DNA of 64,000 nucleotides from assembly GCA_037953745.1 (NCBI GenBank), contig JBAKBP010003116.1:1-64000 (forward strand), given 5' to 3'. This stretch comes from Lithodes maja. Lineage: Eukaryota; Arthropoda; Malacostraca; Decapoda; Lithodidae. The notes under the pieces are model-generated. The model did not search any database and had not been told where the DNA came from. It worked only from the letters and a program-made list of their open reading frames with translations. Below, in pieces: positions 10,328 to 22,000 of this stretch; position 1 is the first letter of the stretch, and every line of letters starts with the position of its first letter. Position numbers and translations under genes: made by a program.

Positions 10328-10365
10328 TTAACAGGGTTGCCTGGAACGCTGCCATTAGGACAAGA
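10328..10365 (+). pseudogene. Distal piece of the MITE-split LINE
   Basis: Reads NRVAWNAAIR in the frame that ends TSEAAL before the MITE. It loses similarity after about 10365. Confidence 0.6.
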
Positions 10366-10419
10366 GATTGAAACTGCACGTATGTGTGGAGCACTGTCTT
10401 AAAATGCTATGTATGTAAA

Positions 10420-10765
10420 CATTCACTCAACGCATTATTTCCTACTCTGACACACGCTCTGCTCCCTTCATATAAACTCTTAACTGCTCTTAACAAATTT
10501 CCTCCAATTTCATAAATCCTTAACACCTTCCACATTGCTTCTCGATCCACACGATCATACTTTTTTTTCCAAATCCGCTTTCAAGCCCAAAATATCTCCT
10601 TATGCTTCTCTAAATACTTCTCGCATAGCTGTCTTACTGCAAAAAATCTGATCCACACACCCTCTTCCCCTCCTAAAACCGCACTGCTTTTCTCCTATTG
10701 CAACTTCTGTACCCTTTATTATCCTCTCTATCAACACCTTGAGACCTTGCCATACAGCTTTCCAA
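10420..10765 (-). pseudogene. RTE-like LINE reverse-transcriptase fragment
   Basis: Minus-strand frames give GFRRGRGCVDQIF, CEKYLEKHKE, KKYDRVDREAMWKVLRIYE and LLRAVKSLYEGSRACVRVG. These are collinear with the RT of the four RTE-like copies here but clearly diverged. At least two frameshifts and an in-frame stop are present, including one in an A-rich run near 10560. Orientation is opposite to the LINE remnant at 9424-9845, so the two are separate insertions or an inverted copy. Confidence 0.7.
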
Positions 10766-10998
10766 CCACTGAAAATAAACTAATACTGTACCTCTATAAC
10801 TTGAACACTCCTGTCAATCTCCCTTCCCCTTGTACAATGGCACAATACATGCACTCCTCCAGTCTATTGGTACCATTGACATAACAAAGCACACATTGAT
10901 TAGTCTCACCAGCCAATCTATTATCACATCTCCAAAAAATAAAGTTAAAAAATATGAAAAACATGAAAATGCTTGGCAATTGTGGGTTAATGTCTGAC

Positions 10999-11117
10999 CT
11001 TATATCGGAGACCTTTCCTGGTGAGAACTGTGGGTGTCGTGAGTAGACCAGACCAGTGACAAGGTAGTCCAACACTGCATCACCCAGGAATTCCAGTCGC
11101 TGGTAGCAGTCCGTCAC
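10999..11117 (-). CDS. Exon of a Dicer RNase IIIb domain
   Basis: A 119-bp exon in one open frame. It begins after the acceptor TCTTGACAG and stops before the donor AAG|GTCAGA. It encodes VTDCYQRLEFLGDAVLDYL followed by VTGLVYSRHPQFSPGKVSDIR. The RLEFLGDAVLD block is the RNase III signature, and TDCYQRLEFLGDA with a downstream SPG...D(L/I)R is typical of the second RNase III domain of Dicer, which cuts double-stranded RNA in small-RNA biogenesis. Catalytic-type E and D are present. I could not find other Dicer exons within the window; flanking LINE debris (below 10.77 kb) suggests large TE-filled introns. It could be an isolated duplicated exon. The paralogue cannot be assigned from 39 residues. 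Confidence 0.8.
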
Positions 11118-11119
11118 CT

Positions 11120-12040
11120 GTCAAGATTTATTGAACATGTTCACTATGAGAACAGGGCTGAACACCACATGCCTCAAAGCTTACTTTCTTCTTTCAATTG
11201 TAACTGGGAGACCAACAGAGGGCTTCTCTTGACATGATGTGCTGAGGTTGTTGTTGTTGTTCCCCATGCTGCCTGGCCGAACAGCCCCAAGGCCCCGAGC
11301 AGGGCCAAGGCCATAACCGAGCGCCCCCACAGAACCCTCCCTGCCGACCACAATAAAGCCTGGGTGACCGAAGCCACTCCATGGCGGGGAGCTGAGGAGG
11401 GTGCAGAAACGCCCGGGAAACCAAAGCCCCACCCAGGGCCCTGTGCCCCTCAGCAATTATGAAGAGAAAGTTGAGGGGCAAAGGAAAAATGTGACACTTT
11501 GGCTTCCAATCTTGGTAGATTGGGAGGTCAATCCACGGAAGAGACGCCGTCACTTGAGATCTAGAAAATATATAAGTAAAAGGAACAGTCAGAGTAAGCT
11601 ATGGGTATGGCAGAGATCGCTCAGTTCTCACTCTGATAGACCAGCCCATCACCTGAGGTTAAACATTGTAGCTTACATCACGGAGGTTTAATAAATAAGG
11701 AGAGAGCGGCTAACTGTTTATAAATAGTCGGGCTGAGGCCAGCCCGCTCACTTCACAGCTATATATGGAAGGTCAAGGGAGTGGGCAGGGTCACTTGACC
11801 GCAGCTCAGATCATTACCTAAAATATTATTTATTGCGCTTGATATGGCTATTTGTATTGGTTATAAATACCAATTTGTTTTCACTGCCGTCATACAGCAA
11901 TTTATTATGTACAATTTATTATACAAATATACATTACTGACCAGTAAACAATGTGTTTATTGTACACTTGGCAACTCTTAGTTTTATTGTTAGCATGTAG
12001 GCTAATGGAAAACCATTTCTCAGCATTCTTGGCTACAGCT
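11120..12040. other. No gene recognised
   Basis: Includes a GC-rich patch at about 11270-11450, then AT-rich DNA. Frames overlap on both strands without family resemblance. If the Dicer exon is genuine, this is presumably intron. Confidence 0.45.
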
Positions 12041-12350
12041 TTTATTAACACAATCACATGATTTTGCAATGTATCATTTTCCAAGATGAAAATACTGTGC
12101 AACACGACAGTACTGTGTTGACAATTTTGTGACAATTGATCTTACACAATTTTACAATGGAATCCTTATTATGGGCTCCATTTTCCCTGAACACCTTTTC
12201 ACAATGCAAACAAATGTCCATCACATCATCTGAAGGATACACTAAACTTCCTTTTGATATCAGCTTAATCAAGTGGTGCATGCTGCTGTCTGTATTATGG
12301 GCTAGTAAAGCATTGCTCCAAGCTTCACAGACAAGGGATTTTTAAAGTTT
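12041..12350 (-). pseudogene. P-element/THAP9-like transposase C-terminal fragment (tentative)
   Basis: A minus-strand frame reads KSLVCEAWSNALLAHN, then HHLIKLISKGSLVYPSDDVM, DICLHCEKVFRENG and LCKINCHKIVNTVL. The GxLxYPSDDV...CEKVFR pattern is what I associate with the C-terminal part of P-element-type transposases and their domesticated relatives. No start, catalytic core or terminal repeats are visible nearby, so this is a fragment or exon at best. It could instead be part of an unrelated host gene. Confidence 0.35.
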
Positions 12351-12539
12351 AAATGTTACAAGGCCTGCTATATAGCTGTGGTAAACTATCAATGGAAGTT
12401 AAATATTACTAAGCTATAATGAATCAAATAAAATCAATCTAAATGAAAACTACTCTATATCTAAATTGAATTCAATCTGAAACAAGCTAATTTATATCCA
12501 AAGGTCTCACATAATAAATGTATATAATTATAGGGTAAG
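12351..12539. other. AT-rich, no gene
   Basis: Nothing recognised. Confidence 0.4.
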
Positions 12540-13184
12540 GTTATAAGGGTTAATATTAGCCAGGAATTAACTCACCAATAGTTCCACGTGGCAATGAGGC
12601 AAGGGAGAACGTTTTACCCAATATGGTGGTGGACAATGGGGAACGAGACTTCGGTCCCAAGACTCGAGTCAAGTTAAAGAAAGAATAAATGATTACATGG
12701 GAATGGACATGATTATTATAATGTATGCTTATCTATCAGTCAGTCATGATGTCGATGAGAGCGTCGTGATGGTGTAGCTGTGTGTATTGCTGTATGTGTA
12801 TTGTGATTAGAGGCACAAAAGCACGATCAACTGAGGGCGGAAAATTAGATGTTAACTGGTTGGTGTTCGTGAAGGCTCTGGCGTACCTCAAAAGCACACC
12901 TTGCTGCCTTGGCAAACCGCCAGGAGCCCAAATTATCGTACCGCATTTAGGTTGCTCTATACGAAAAATTATATTAATACTGTATATACGATAAATTCAT
13001 ATATACTACATAAGACCATGGCAATATTGCTTAATAGCATATTAGGCCTTTTATAACTTAACTTATTTACAATCTTATAATATACGATCTACTCGTCCTA
13101 CGTCGTGCTGTAGGAGAGATCGTGACGTCACAGAGACATACGAGATCACAAAAGAGTCATATTCTATCGTATTTATACGATACA
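12540..13184 (-). repeat. Probable 3' LTR of the BEL/Pao element (left edge uncertain)
   Basis: Minus strand: a purine-rich TTTTTTTTGTGGGGGGAG tract after the integrase ORF is followed by TGTATCGTATAAATACGATA at 13184, a plausible LTR start. The other edge is not defined because the 5' LTR is missing, so the leftward limit is a guess. Confidence 0.4.
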
Positions 13185-13223
13185 CTCCCCCCACAAAAAA
13201 AAGACCTGAACCCCACCTTAAAC

Positions 13224-14714
13224 CTAAAGTTGCCCAGAGGCTATCTTCTGACGCCACAAGTCAACGGCGCCAGCAGCAGCGCGTCTGGGACGAGTCCCGG
13301 TCCGAGAATGATCACCATCAGTAAGAGGTGAGTCGTTCCTTTGAGAATCCTTGGACCCAGCAATAACAGGTGGAGCGTCAGATTGCAATGCGGAATAGAG
13401 CTCCAAAGCGTACAAACGTGCGATAGGACGAACAGTAGTTCCAGTGGCTGTCTTCAATAGCGCCACCCGCTCTACAGAGTCTGCCCCCTTGTATACCTCC
13501 AATACGCGGCCTAATTTCCAGTATAAATGAGGACTATCTTCTTTAATTAAAACAACTTCACCAACTGTAGGTGCCGTTGGTCTACCAGAGGGAGTAACAC
13601 TCCTTTCCCTCAATGCTAGCAGATATTCACTAATCCACCGTTTCCTAAAATCCTCGATTATCTTGGATATATACTGGTATCTCTTAGACACCGCTACCTC
13701 AGAGTACAACGAGGGATCCTCTAACTCTACTATGGACTGAAAATCAGATGGAAACGCAGTCAATGGTTTTCCATATAGCAAGTGAGCTGGCGTTAATGGT
13801 AGTGGTTCTTGCAGGTCGGTGTACACATATGTAAGCGGGCGATCATTCACGACTGCCTCTATCTCTGTGAAGACTGTCGTCAACTCACTTTTCTTTAATA
13901 GAGCACGTCCTACAACCGCTCTTAGTCCTGACTTTACTATGCCGACACATCGTTCCCACATTCCACCAAACCAAGGTGCCGTAACTGGAATGAACCTCCA
14001 TTCGCACTTCTTCTCTCCCAAAAAAGTGATGATAGCAGGATCACTACTCATATCCTTTAGATATTTTGATGCTTGGACATAAGTGGGAGCATTGTCGCTA
14101 AGAATGAGTTGAGGGAATGAACGACGGGCACAAAACCGTCTGAACGCCAGCATAAATTCTTCGCTAGACATATTATCACATAGTTCTAGGTGTACCGCTC
14201 GAGACGTCGCACAGGTAAACAATAATATATAAATCTTCTCACTCTCCCTCGTCTTCAATGCCCCTGTGTAATCTAATCCTACCGCTTGGAAAGGTTCTAC
14301 GTGCTTTACACGGCATTCAGGTAGGGGTGGAGCTGGTCCAGTTGCATACGGTTTACCCTTTAGTCTCTGGCATATTACACACTTTCGTACTACGCGTCGA
14401 GCTACTTGTCGAACCCTGGGTATCCACCATGTGAGACGTAAATTTGATATAATATGACATACCCTGTAGTGTTTTACTTCCCTATGTGCACATATGATCA
14501 ATAGATCAGTAACGTGATGTCTTGTTGGCATAAGTATAGGTCGGTTTGTGCCGTCTGGTACACCCGACCACTTCAGGCAACCCTCACACCTGATGAGGCC
14601 ATTGTCTAGGTGCAACCTTAGTTGACGCACTATATTAGGCATTAATGTCTTATTCGAGCCTTTCAAGGATTCTAATTCATTGGAAAAGGTTTCTACTTGA
14701 ACCCATTTGATCAA
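13224..14714 (-). pseudogene. BEL/Pao integrase
   Basis: About 496 codons. The zinc-binding region is HREVKHY...CVICQRLKG. The DDE core has GLDYTGALK, LILSDNAPTY and WFGGMWERCVG. The C-terminal part carries the PTVGEVVLIKEDSPHLYWKLGR motif common to BEL integrases. The frame is open, but it is offset from the upstream RT frame: the correct junction reads EFKAAEVTLIKW in this frame, so a small indel lies upstream (about 14740-14800). The protein would normally be made as part of one polyprotein, so this copy is presumably inactive. Confidence 0.85.
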
Positions 14715-14716
14715 AG

Positions 14717-16990
14717 TTACTTCAGCTGCTTTAAATTCGCATCAATGTTGTGACCCCTGTTGCAGAGTTGGCCCGTTACTTTAAGCTTGAGATTGGATAC
14801 ATATCGCAACACCCAAGCTACAACTCTGACTAGTTTATTATAGTCACCGAATCTTGCCCACTTCATGATAGGACCCGGTGGCTCATTTGGTTGGGCTGTA
14901 ACTGCCACTGTTTCCAGTGGCAGAAGTCCCTCACCAACAGCATGCCATATCGTCCATTCACTTTCATGGAGCAGCCACTTTGGACCATGCCACCACAATT
15001 CGGACTTCATTAACTGGCTAGCCGTTATACCCCTAGTTATGAGATCACTAGGGTTTTCTTTTGTATTTACATAATGATAAGCAACGTCTGGCAAAAGGGC
15101 TCTAATCTCATCTACCCTATTCCGCACATAAACTGGCAGAGACTTCTTGCTATGTATCCAGTTGAGTGCGACCTGACTATCGCACCATACATGAACGATT
15201 TCAATATTTAATTCGCTCTCGTATGCTGCGCGTACATGTTGCACCAGACGTGCTAATAGCAGCATGGCAGTCAATTCCATTTTAGGGATAGTTACCTTTT
15301 TAACCGGGGCTACCTTGGCCCGGGCTGTAACTAAATGTGCCCCAAATGAAGTAACAACATATATGGCTACCCCGTATGCCGTGGCGCTAGCATCGCAAAA
15401 CGTGTGTAACGTAACGTCACCGAACGCCGCCACTTTACGAGGTATAGGTTTAGTACATAGGATGGCATATTCATTCAACAACAATGTCCCTTGGTCATTC
15501 AGGTCCTCGGGCAAACTGTCATCCCATCCTATTTTACGTCTCCAAACTTCCTGCATTAGAATCCTAGCTCTTATGGTAACAGGTAATGCTAGACCCAAAG
15601 GATCAAAAAATTGCGCAACTTTGCTCAACATACTTCTTTTTGTGTGCGCTCCTGTCTGCTGAGCAAAAGACCTTGTTTGAAAAGTTAGTATGTCATGTTT
15701 AGGTTGCCAGATCATCCCCAAATTTCTGGACTTTTCCTGGTTAAGAGATGCCGTACCATCCACTTGTATTAAACTCTGAAGATCTTCACTATTAGTAACC
15801 CACTCGCGGAGAAATAGATGTGCATCCGCAAACAATCTGCGTGCTTGCCAGTATGCATACAACAAATCATCTTGACTATCGCTAGTACCCTGCAAATTGT
15901 CAATATATAATCCGCGAGATAGATTACTTGTGTCCTCATGAGTGTCAGCTAGATGTTTTCTGATTGTGGCATTTAACAAAAACTGCGAGCAAGTGGCCCC
16001 AAAGAGTACAACCCGAAAACGGTATATTATGATGGGACTTTCAGAGTCGCTAATGTCGCTGAACCAAAGAAAGCGGGTAACATCTCTATCTTCCTCCTTT
16101 AGCTTGACCATCAAGAATGCTTTCTCGATGTCACTAGTATAGGCGTACTTCCCCAGCCTAAACCGCAATAGATGTTGGGACAGGTCCGACACTATGGACG
16201 GACCTGTCAACAGGCAGTCATTTAGACTGGGTTGTTGTCCTTGGTGGGCAGAACAGTCATACACCACCCGTATTGGTGTGGTGACGCTGTCTTTCTTTAC
16301 CCCATGATGGGCCAGATAGTGAACCCTACCCTTCTTACACGGTTCCTTGACATCGACTCTCTCTATAAAGCCCCTATCCTCATAACTCCGAAATACATCG
16401 TCATACGCCTGGCGCGTGCTCGGTTCGTTAGACAATTTCCGCTGCAATGCGCGCAAGCGACCTAATGCCAAACCATAGTTGGTAGGCAGGCTTATCTCAC
16501 TGTTCTTCCAGGGTAAACTAACTTTATATTGCTTGTCTGAGGCACAGTAGCACACAGCCTCGTCAAACCTTTGTAGCGCAACTTCCGAGTCATAATCAGT
16601 CTCCATAGGATTAATGCCTATGTGATCCAATCTCCACAGTCGTTCCAGGTCGAACTCGGCAGCCATCTTAGGGTCACTAGGTTGGGAATCCTCCCTTCCC
16701 AACTCCTCTGCCGCGGTTACATTGACTCTATATATCGAGACCGTGTCGACCAGGACCTTTGACTGTGTAGTATGCACCTTTCCGCTCATGCAGTATCCAA
16801 ATTTAGTGGGGATTAAAATTACACCACACATCTTTTTAAATCCAGGGTATACTACTTCATAATAATGATCTACACCAAGTAGAACATGCACCTCACTCTG
16901 ATTTCCCATGGGATCTGACAAGTTAACCCCTATGCTACGTAATGCGTGTTCCACCTTCTTCACACCCACAGATACATATTCTGGTAGGGT
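14717..16990 (-). pseudogene. BEL/Pao protease remnant, reverse transcriptase and RNase H
   Basis: Open frame of about 757 element-derived codons. The N-terminal HVLLGVDHYYEVVYPG is the end of the retropepsin-like domain. RT motifs include VRVVYDCSAH, SDIEKAFLMVKL, VLFGATCSQFLLNATI and LYIDNLQG at the active site, where the second aspartate is Asn. RNase H follows (TFCDASATAYGVAIY, KMELTAMLLLARL, WCDSQVALNWI). The first ~19 codons of the computed frame (above 16992) are Gypsy LTR, not BEL. The frame terminates early because of a frameshift before integrase. Confidence 0.85.
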
Positions 16991-16992
16991 GT

Positions 16993-18778
16993 TGTGACGC
17001 ACCCAGTGCGTGGCAACGCAACCTGATTGTACTCCTTGGTACTCCACTGTACCGCCCGTACCACTGTACCGTGCTGGCTGCCTATATTGAGTGTGACAAC
17101 GTATAACTATGTTCTTTGTATCTCTGCAAAGGTCTCGTCATGTGCTAACCAGTGGTGGGTTTTGTTTTAAGCCATGTCGAGACCTTCCATTTAATATGTA
17201 GTATCAATAGAGAAGTTGATAGTTAAGACAATGGGAGTTCAGAGAGAGAGTGAGTTAGGCTTCAGAGCGAGAGGGTAGCAATGCGCCACGCTGCCGGGGG
17301 GGGTGGTTGCCAGACGTATGGACTGGTTGGCAGCCTTGCGCTTATAGCTAGGCGCGACAGGGTTGGTAGTCCATTGCCGCCTGCCTATGCTGCCTGGGCT
17401 GCCCATTGCCTGGAGGCTCGCTGTGTGTTCCATGATCAGGTTGCCTAGAACCTTTGAGATTCTAACATCCCTTGCCCTCTCCCCCAACTTCTCACGGTTG
17501 CACTCTTTCTCTCTGACGACATTACTCTCATTTCATTCTTCTCTCTATTTAAATGCATAACCTTCCCTTGAGGTCCTAAAGGAGTTTCAGCACTCACCTC
17601 TTGTATTACTCTTAGGACAAGCATATATTTACATGTATTAGATTTAAGGGGTTAATGTGAACAGCGATCTTCTTGATGAGGATAGTTGGTGAACGTTCTA
17701 CATGTTCACGAGTTATATGCCCAGCTCATCATCCAATTTGTGACTAGACTAGTGCCATGTGTAAGAGCCCGACCATGCCCAGGAGTTGTCTGTAGAGGGG
17801 CGAGGACTTAGCCTTGATTTGCCTACCGAGCCAGGAGCGAGTGTAGTACCAGAGACTACAGCTCGCTCGTAGTGCCGGTATAGTAGAGTAACGTAATTTA
17901 TCTGTCCTTGTGTTCTCTGCAGTCTTTTCCTGGGTTCTCGCTTTCGGTGCTGGGACTCGTTGTTCCTGTGACTTGGCCTGCTAGCTAGAACACATGGGGA
18001 TGATGAGTGGGTTATATCTTTATTTTACTATGCATTGCAGCTCTCTTTAAGTTTATGTATGTAACACTTTACAATACACATTACTCACACACAAGACAAC
18101 ACTATTAATACTTTCATGTATCAATTAACTGCACTGTCGTTTTGCTGCTGTGTCCGGAGTTCTGTTGCGTAGGGCGCATACGGACTCAGAGGGGAGACAG
18201 AGTGAGAGAAGTGAAGTAGCCTATGCGGTAGTAGGCTACCGGCGCAGTACTGTTGCCTGCAACCTTTTAGTTATTCCAAGTATAGATTCATTCTTATAAT
18301 AAGTGACTACTATTTATGTTCCTTCCATGTGTATTATTAGGTATCTACTGGATCATGAACATCTTGTATGCTACATGCTAGTGCATGTTAGTAGGGGACA
18401 GTTATTCTAGTGCACGCGCTTTCAAGTAGGCGTGTACATTTGTCATTTAGCATTTCACTGTCATACCTTTAGCCTGCTTCTATTCTACATTATTAGAGGC
18501 TTAATATTAACGTAGTTTCTTGAGTATTGCATTTCTTTAGTAATAACGTAACCTATAAATGTCTGAGGGAGTTTAGCCTCATAGCCTACCCCTGTTGTAC
18601 ACTTTCGCCGAGTTAAGGTACCTCGTTACCATAGACGATAACTCTGTAGGGCGTTGGTGCTTTTGTTGTCTGGAGCATATAGTATTTGGGACTGGAATCG
18701 AGCGTGTCGTTGTCACATAAGCCATTTCTGTCCTACGATCAAGAATCCCGAATATGTATTGCCGATCCAGCCGTAACA
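16993..18778 (+). repeat. 5' LTR of the Gmr1-like element
   Basis: About 1786 bp. Begins TGTGACGCACCC and ends GATCCAGCCGTAACA. Aligned end to end with 24400-26200. CTATTTAAATGC near 17545 could serve as a TATA-like element. Confidence 0.9.
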
Positions 18779-18781
18779 AAA

Positions 18782-18799
18782 TGGCGACCTTGCACAAGA
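18782..18799 (+). other. Putative primer-binding site
   Basis: TGGCGACCTTGCACAAGA lies 3 bp after the LTR end. The TGG start fits complementarity to a tRNA 3' CCA; the tRNA is not identified. Confidence 0.5.
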
Positions 18800-19049
18800 T
18801 TCAGTAGTATCCTATCACATGTTTTTTGGAGAACTATTCTATGCTACCTAGTAGAGCTGGCTAGAATTTTCTTGCATATTGGAGGAATTTTTATTGTGTC
18901 ATTATTGTATTGGTGGACTTGCAGATTGTTTCGTTGGGGGTGTCTAGAGTAGAGTCATTCAAGCATCTTTAACATTTTGTGAGTCGAGACTGCAATTAGT
19001 AATAAGCACTTTTTTTTTTTTTATGAACAGCAATTGTATAACCAGCACT

Positions 19050-22000
19050 ATGTCTAATGACTCATCATTTACGGGGGAGGATAACACGGTACAGCCTAGT
19101 GACCAGCAAGTACAACAGATATTTAGGGAGGGGAGTGTTATAAGTGGAGAGAGAGGGATGCCCGGGCATTTTTGCAGACACCTTTGACCGAACAGCGCCT
19201 GCAGGCTATTGATTGTTACGGTCTTCGCTGTTTAGCCACGGTTTTGGGGCGGGACTGTCCTGACAGTTGGCCCAAGAAGAATTTGGTGGCATGTTTGTTG
19301 GGTGATGGCGATGGGGCGGTGGGTGGAGTGGGGTCTTGGGGGGTTCCCTCCAAGCCTCCATTCCACTCTACCCCTGAGCTGGGCCCTCAGCCAGCGATTC
19401 TTAGCACGATGCAGCAGGAGGGTTCTCAATGGCAAGCTGGCTTACCCGTAAACACGTCTCGGTGTGGATCCCCCATTTTGTGCTCTCCCCCCCCAGGCCT
19501 GTCTCCTGAGATTTTATTTCAGCTAGAACTAGCTAAGCTTAAGTTGCAAGAGAGTCAACAGTCTAGTATAGAATGCATAGAGGTTGCTAGAATCCAAGCC
19601 AATCAGGATGCAACCAGGTACCAGGCTGAAATGGATGTCGAGAAGTCTAGAGTAGAGACCACGGGGCGTCATCTCGGTGGTGGGCACCGGGTTACAGACT
19701 CACTTTCGCATTTAATTAAGTTAGTACCCGCATTTGATGAGACAGCAGTGACTGAGTTTTTTGCTCGTTTCGAAAAGAAGTGTCGTGAGTATGACTGGCC
19801 GGAGGTTAAATGGGCAGCATTAGTTTCATCACGTCTAGTGGGTAAGGGGTTGAAAGCCTACGATGCACTGTCACTGGACGAGAGTGTCGTGTATGGACTG
19901 GTGAAGGAGGCTGTGCTCCGGGCCTACGAACTGCAACCCGAAACTTATAGATTGAAGTTCCGTGGCGTGAATAAGAAGAGCGACGTCAGTTTTATGGAGC
20001 ACGCACGGGACTTAACAGATGCAGGTAATAACTGGTTTCGGTCCGAGCACGCAGAGTCGGCTGAGGAAATTAAGCAACTTTTCTATCTGGAACAGTTTTA
20101 CAAATGTACTGGAACCGATCTAACGCTGAACATTAAGGAAAAATGTCCCAAGACAGTAGAGGAGGCTGCCAAGATGGCAGACCTCAGATTATCATTGATT
20201 CGTGGTTGCGGTGCCGCTCAGAGGGCTGAGTCAGGGCAGAAGGGGCGCTATACCCCACCCACCAGAGTTTTCGATAATAACAAATCCTATGACACACATA
20301 ACCACACTAAAAGCATTGCACCTAATAACACCTACAAACACAAGCCTCTCCCGTTTACTAAAGGTCAGGCCCCTTCTTCGCCCGCACAAGGGAAGAAGCC
20401 CATTGGGGATGTGAAATGTTACAAATGTCAGAAGCTAGGCCATTATTCACGTGAGTGCCCTAGTAACACTCCCGCTAAGCCGGTGTCATTGGTTCACAGT
20501 ATCGGTGTGTCTCTGAAGGCTGCAGCAACTGCCCGGGGTAGGTTGTCAGCAGCTGAGGCACACGCGGTAAAGAAGCGTACGGAAGGCTCGACACCTGTCC
20601 GGGACACTTTCTGTAACCATCGGGGACACGGGTTTGTGAGCTGGGGGAGTGAACTACGGAGGGTTGACTTGCTGAGGGATACGGGGGCTTCGCAAACTTT
20701 GTTGAGGAACTTCACAGGGAAACCGATAAATGCGGCCAGAGTTGTTGTGGTGCAGGGTATAAATGCTACGAGGTCATACCCACTTGTGAGGTTGGAGTTG
20801 AGAGTGGGAGAGGTGTGCAGGGAGCTGGATGTAGGGATCGTTGAGTGTTTGCCAGTTGAGGGCGTCGACCTTCTTCTCGGCAACGACTTTGCGGTGCCCA
20901 CTTCCGGGACTCCACCCTTAGTCGTTGCCGAGAGGGCGGCCGACGTGGATGGTGAGAATCGGGAATGGGTTGGGAGGTGCCAACAGGATGAGATGGCCTG
21001 TGTGGTAACCCGATCTCGCTCTGCGGCTCCTGCACAGCCTAGCACTCAACCTCGGGGACAGTGGAGGAAGGATCAGGAGAAGGTTGCTAAGGGCAGGAAA
21101 AGGGACATTGATTCTGCTGCACTTCTCGGTGATTCGGTACTTGGACCTATAATAAACACGGGAGTTGACTCTGGCCCAGATATGGTGTGTAACAAGGCAG
21201 AGTTGGGTAAGACTTCGCGTGAGGCAAGAGCTGTAGCGAGAGCCACTAAGGCAGTAGAGCCTACTAGCCGGGGTAATGTCTTATTACAAAACCATCTTGA
21301 TGCATTGACGCCCAGGGACATTAGTGAGCAGCAGCTGCAAGACGCTAGCCTAGCTCGTTATAGCAATGGTGCCATAGAGTTGGAGGAAGATGGGGATGCG
21401 AAGCCGGGAGATTTCTTTAGGCTCAACAGGATATTGTACCGCAGATTTCTAGACCCCAAATCGAAGTGGGAGGGCGGTGCGAGGGTAGTAGACCAGGTGG
21501 TTGTTCCAAATAAGTATAGAGAGTCCTTATTGTGTCTGGCGCATGATGTGCCGGTGGCGGGTCATTTGGGGGTAACAAAAACATTGGCGGCATTGGGCAG
21601 GTTTTTCTGGTGGCCTGGGGTCAAGGCTGATGTTTGTGCATGGGTGGCTGGGTGTGCGACCTGCCAGACAACGGGGAAGCCTAACCAGACCATCCCGAAG
21701 GCACCTTTGTTTCCCATACCTGTCACCGGGCCTCCGTTCAGCAAAGTTGTAGTAGATTTGGTTGGCCCTTTCCCGCCTACTAGTAGTGGCAATAAATTCC
21801 TGTTGACAATCATGGATGTGGCTACGAGATACCCGGACGCATACCCCATGAGAAACGGCTCGGCAAAGGCAGTTGTTAAAAACTTATTATTGTTCTGTTC
21901 CCGTTATGGATTTCCACGTGAGGTGCAGTCAGACCAGGGGAGCAATTTTACATCCAAATTGTTCAAGCAAACCCTTCAGTTGCACGGTATATGTTCTGTA

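Larger units (their letters stand above)
13185..16992 (-). mobile_element. BEL/Pao LTR retrotransposon, 5'-deleted
   Basis: Pol region of a BEL/Pao element on the minus strand: aspartic-protease tail, RT, RNase H, then integrase, followed by a purine tract and a putative 3' LTR. Gag, the 5' LTR and most of the protease are gone: at 16992 the sequence switches directly into the Gypsy LTR. A frameshift separates RT/RNase H from integrase. Confidence 0.85.

Noticed and set aside
15890..15940. BEL active site YIDN read as an inactivating mutation
   Set aside because: An Asn at this place may be a lineage trait of some BEL/Pao families; without relatives I cannot call it damage.
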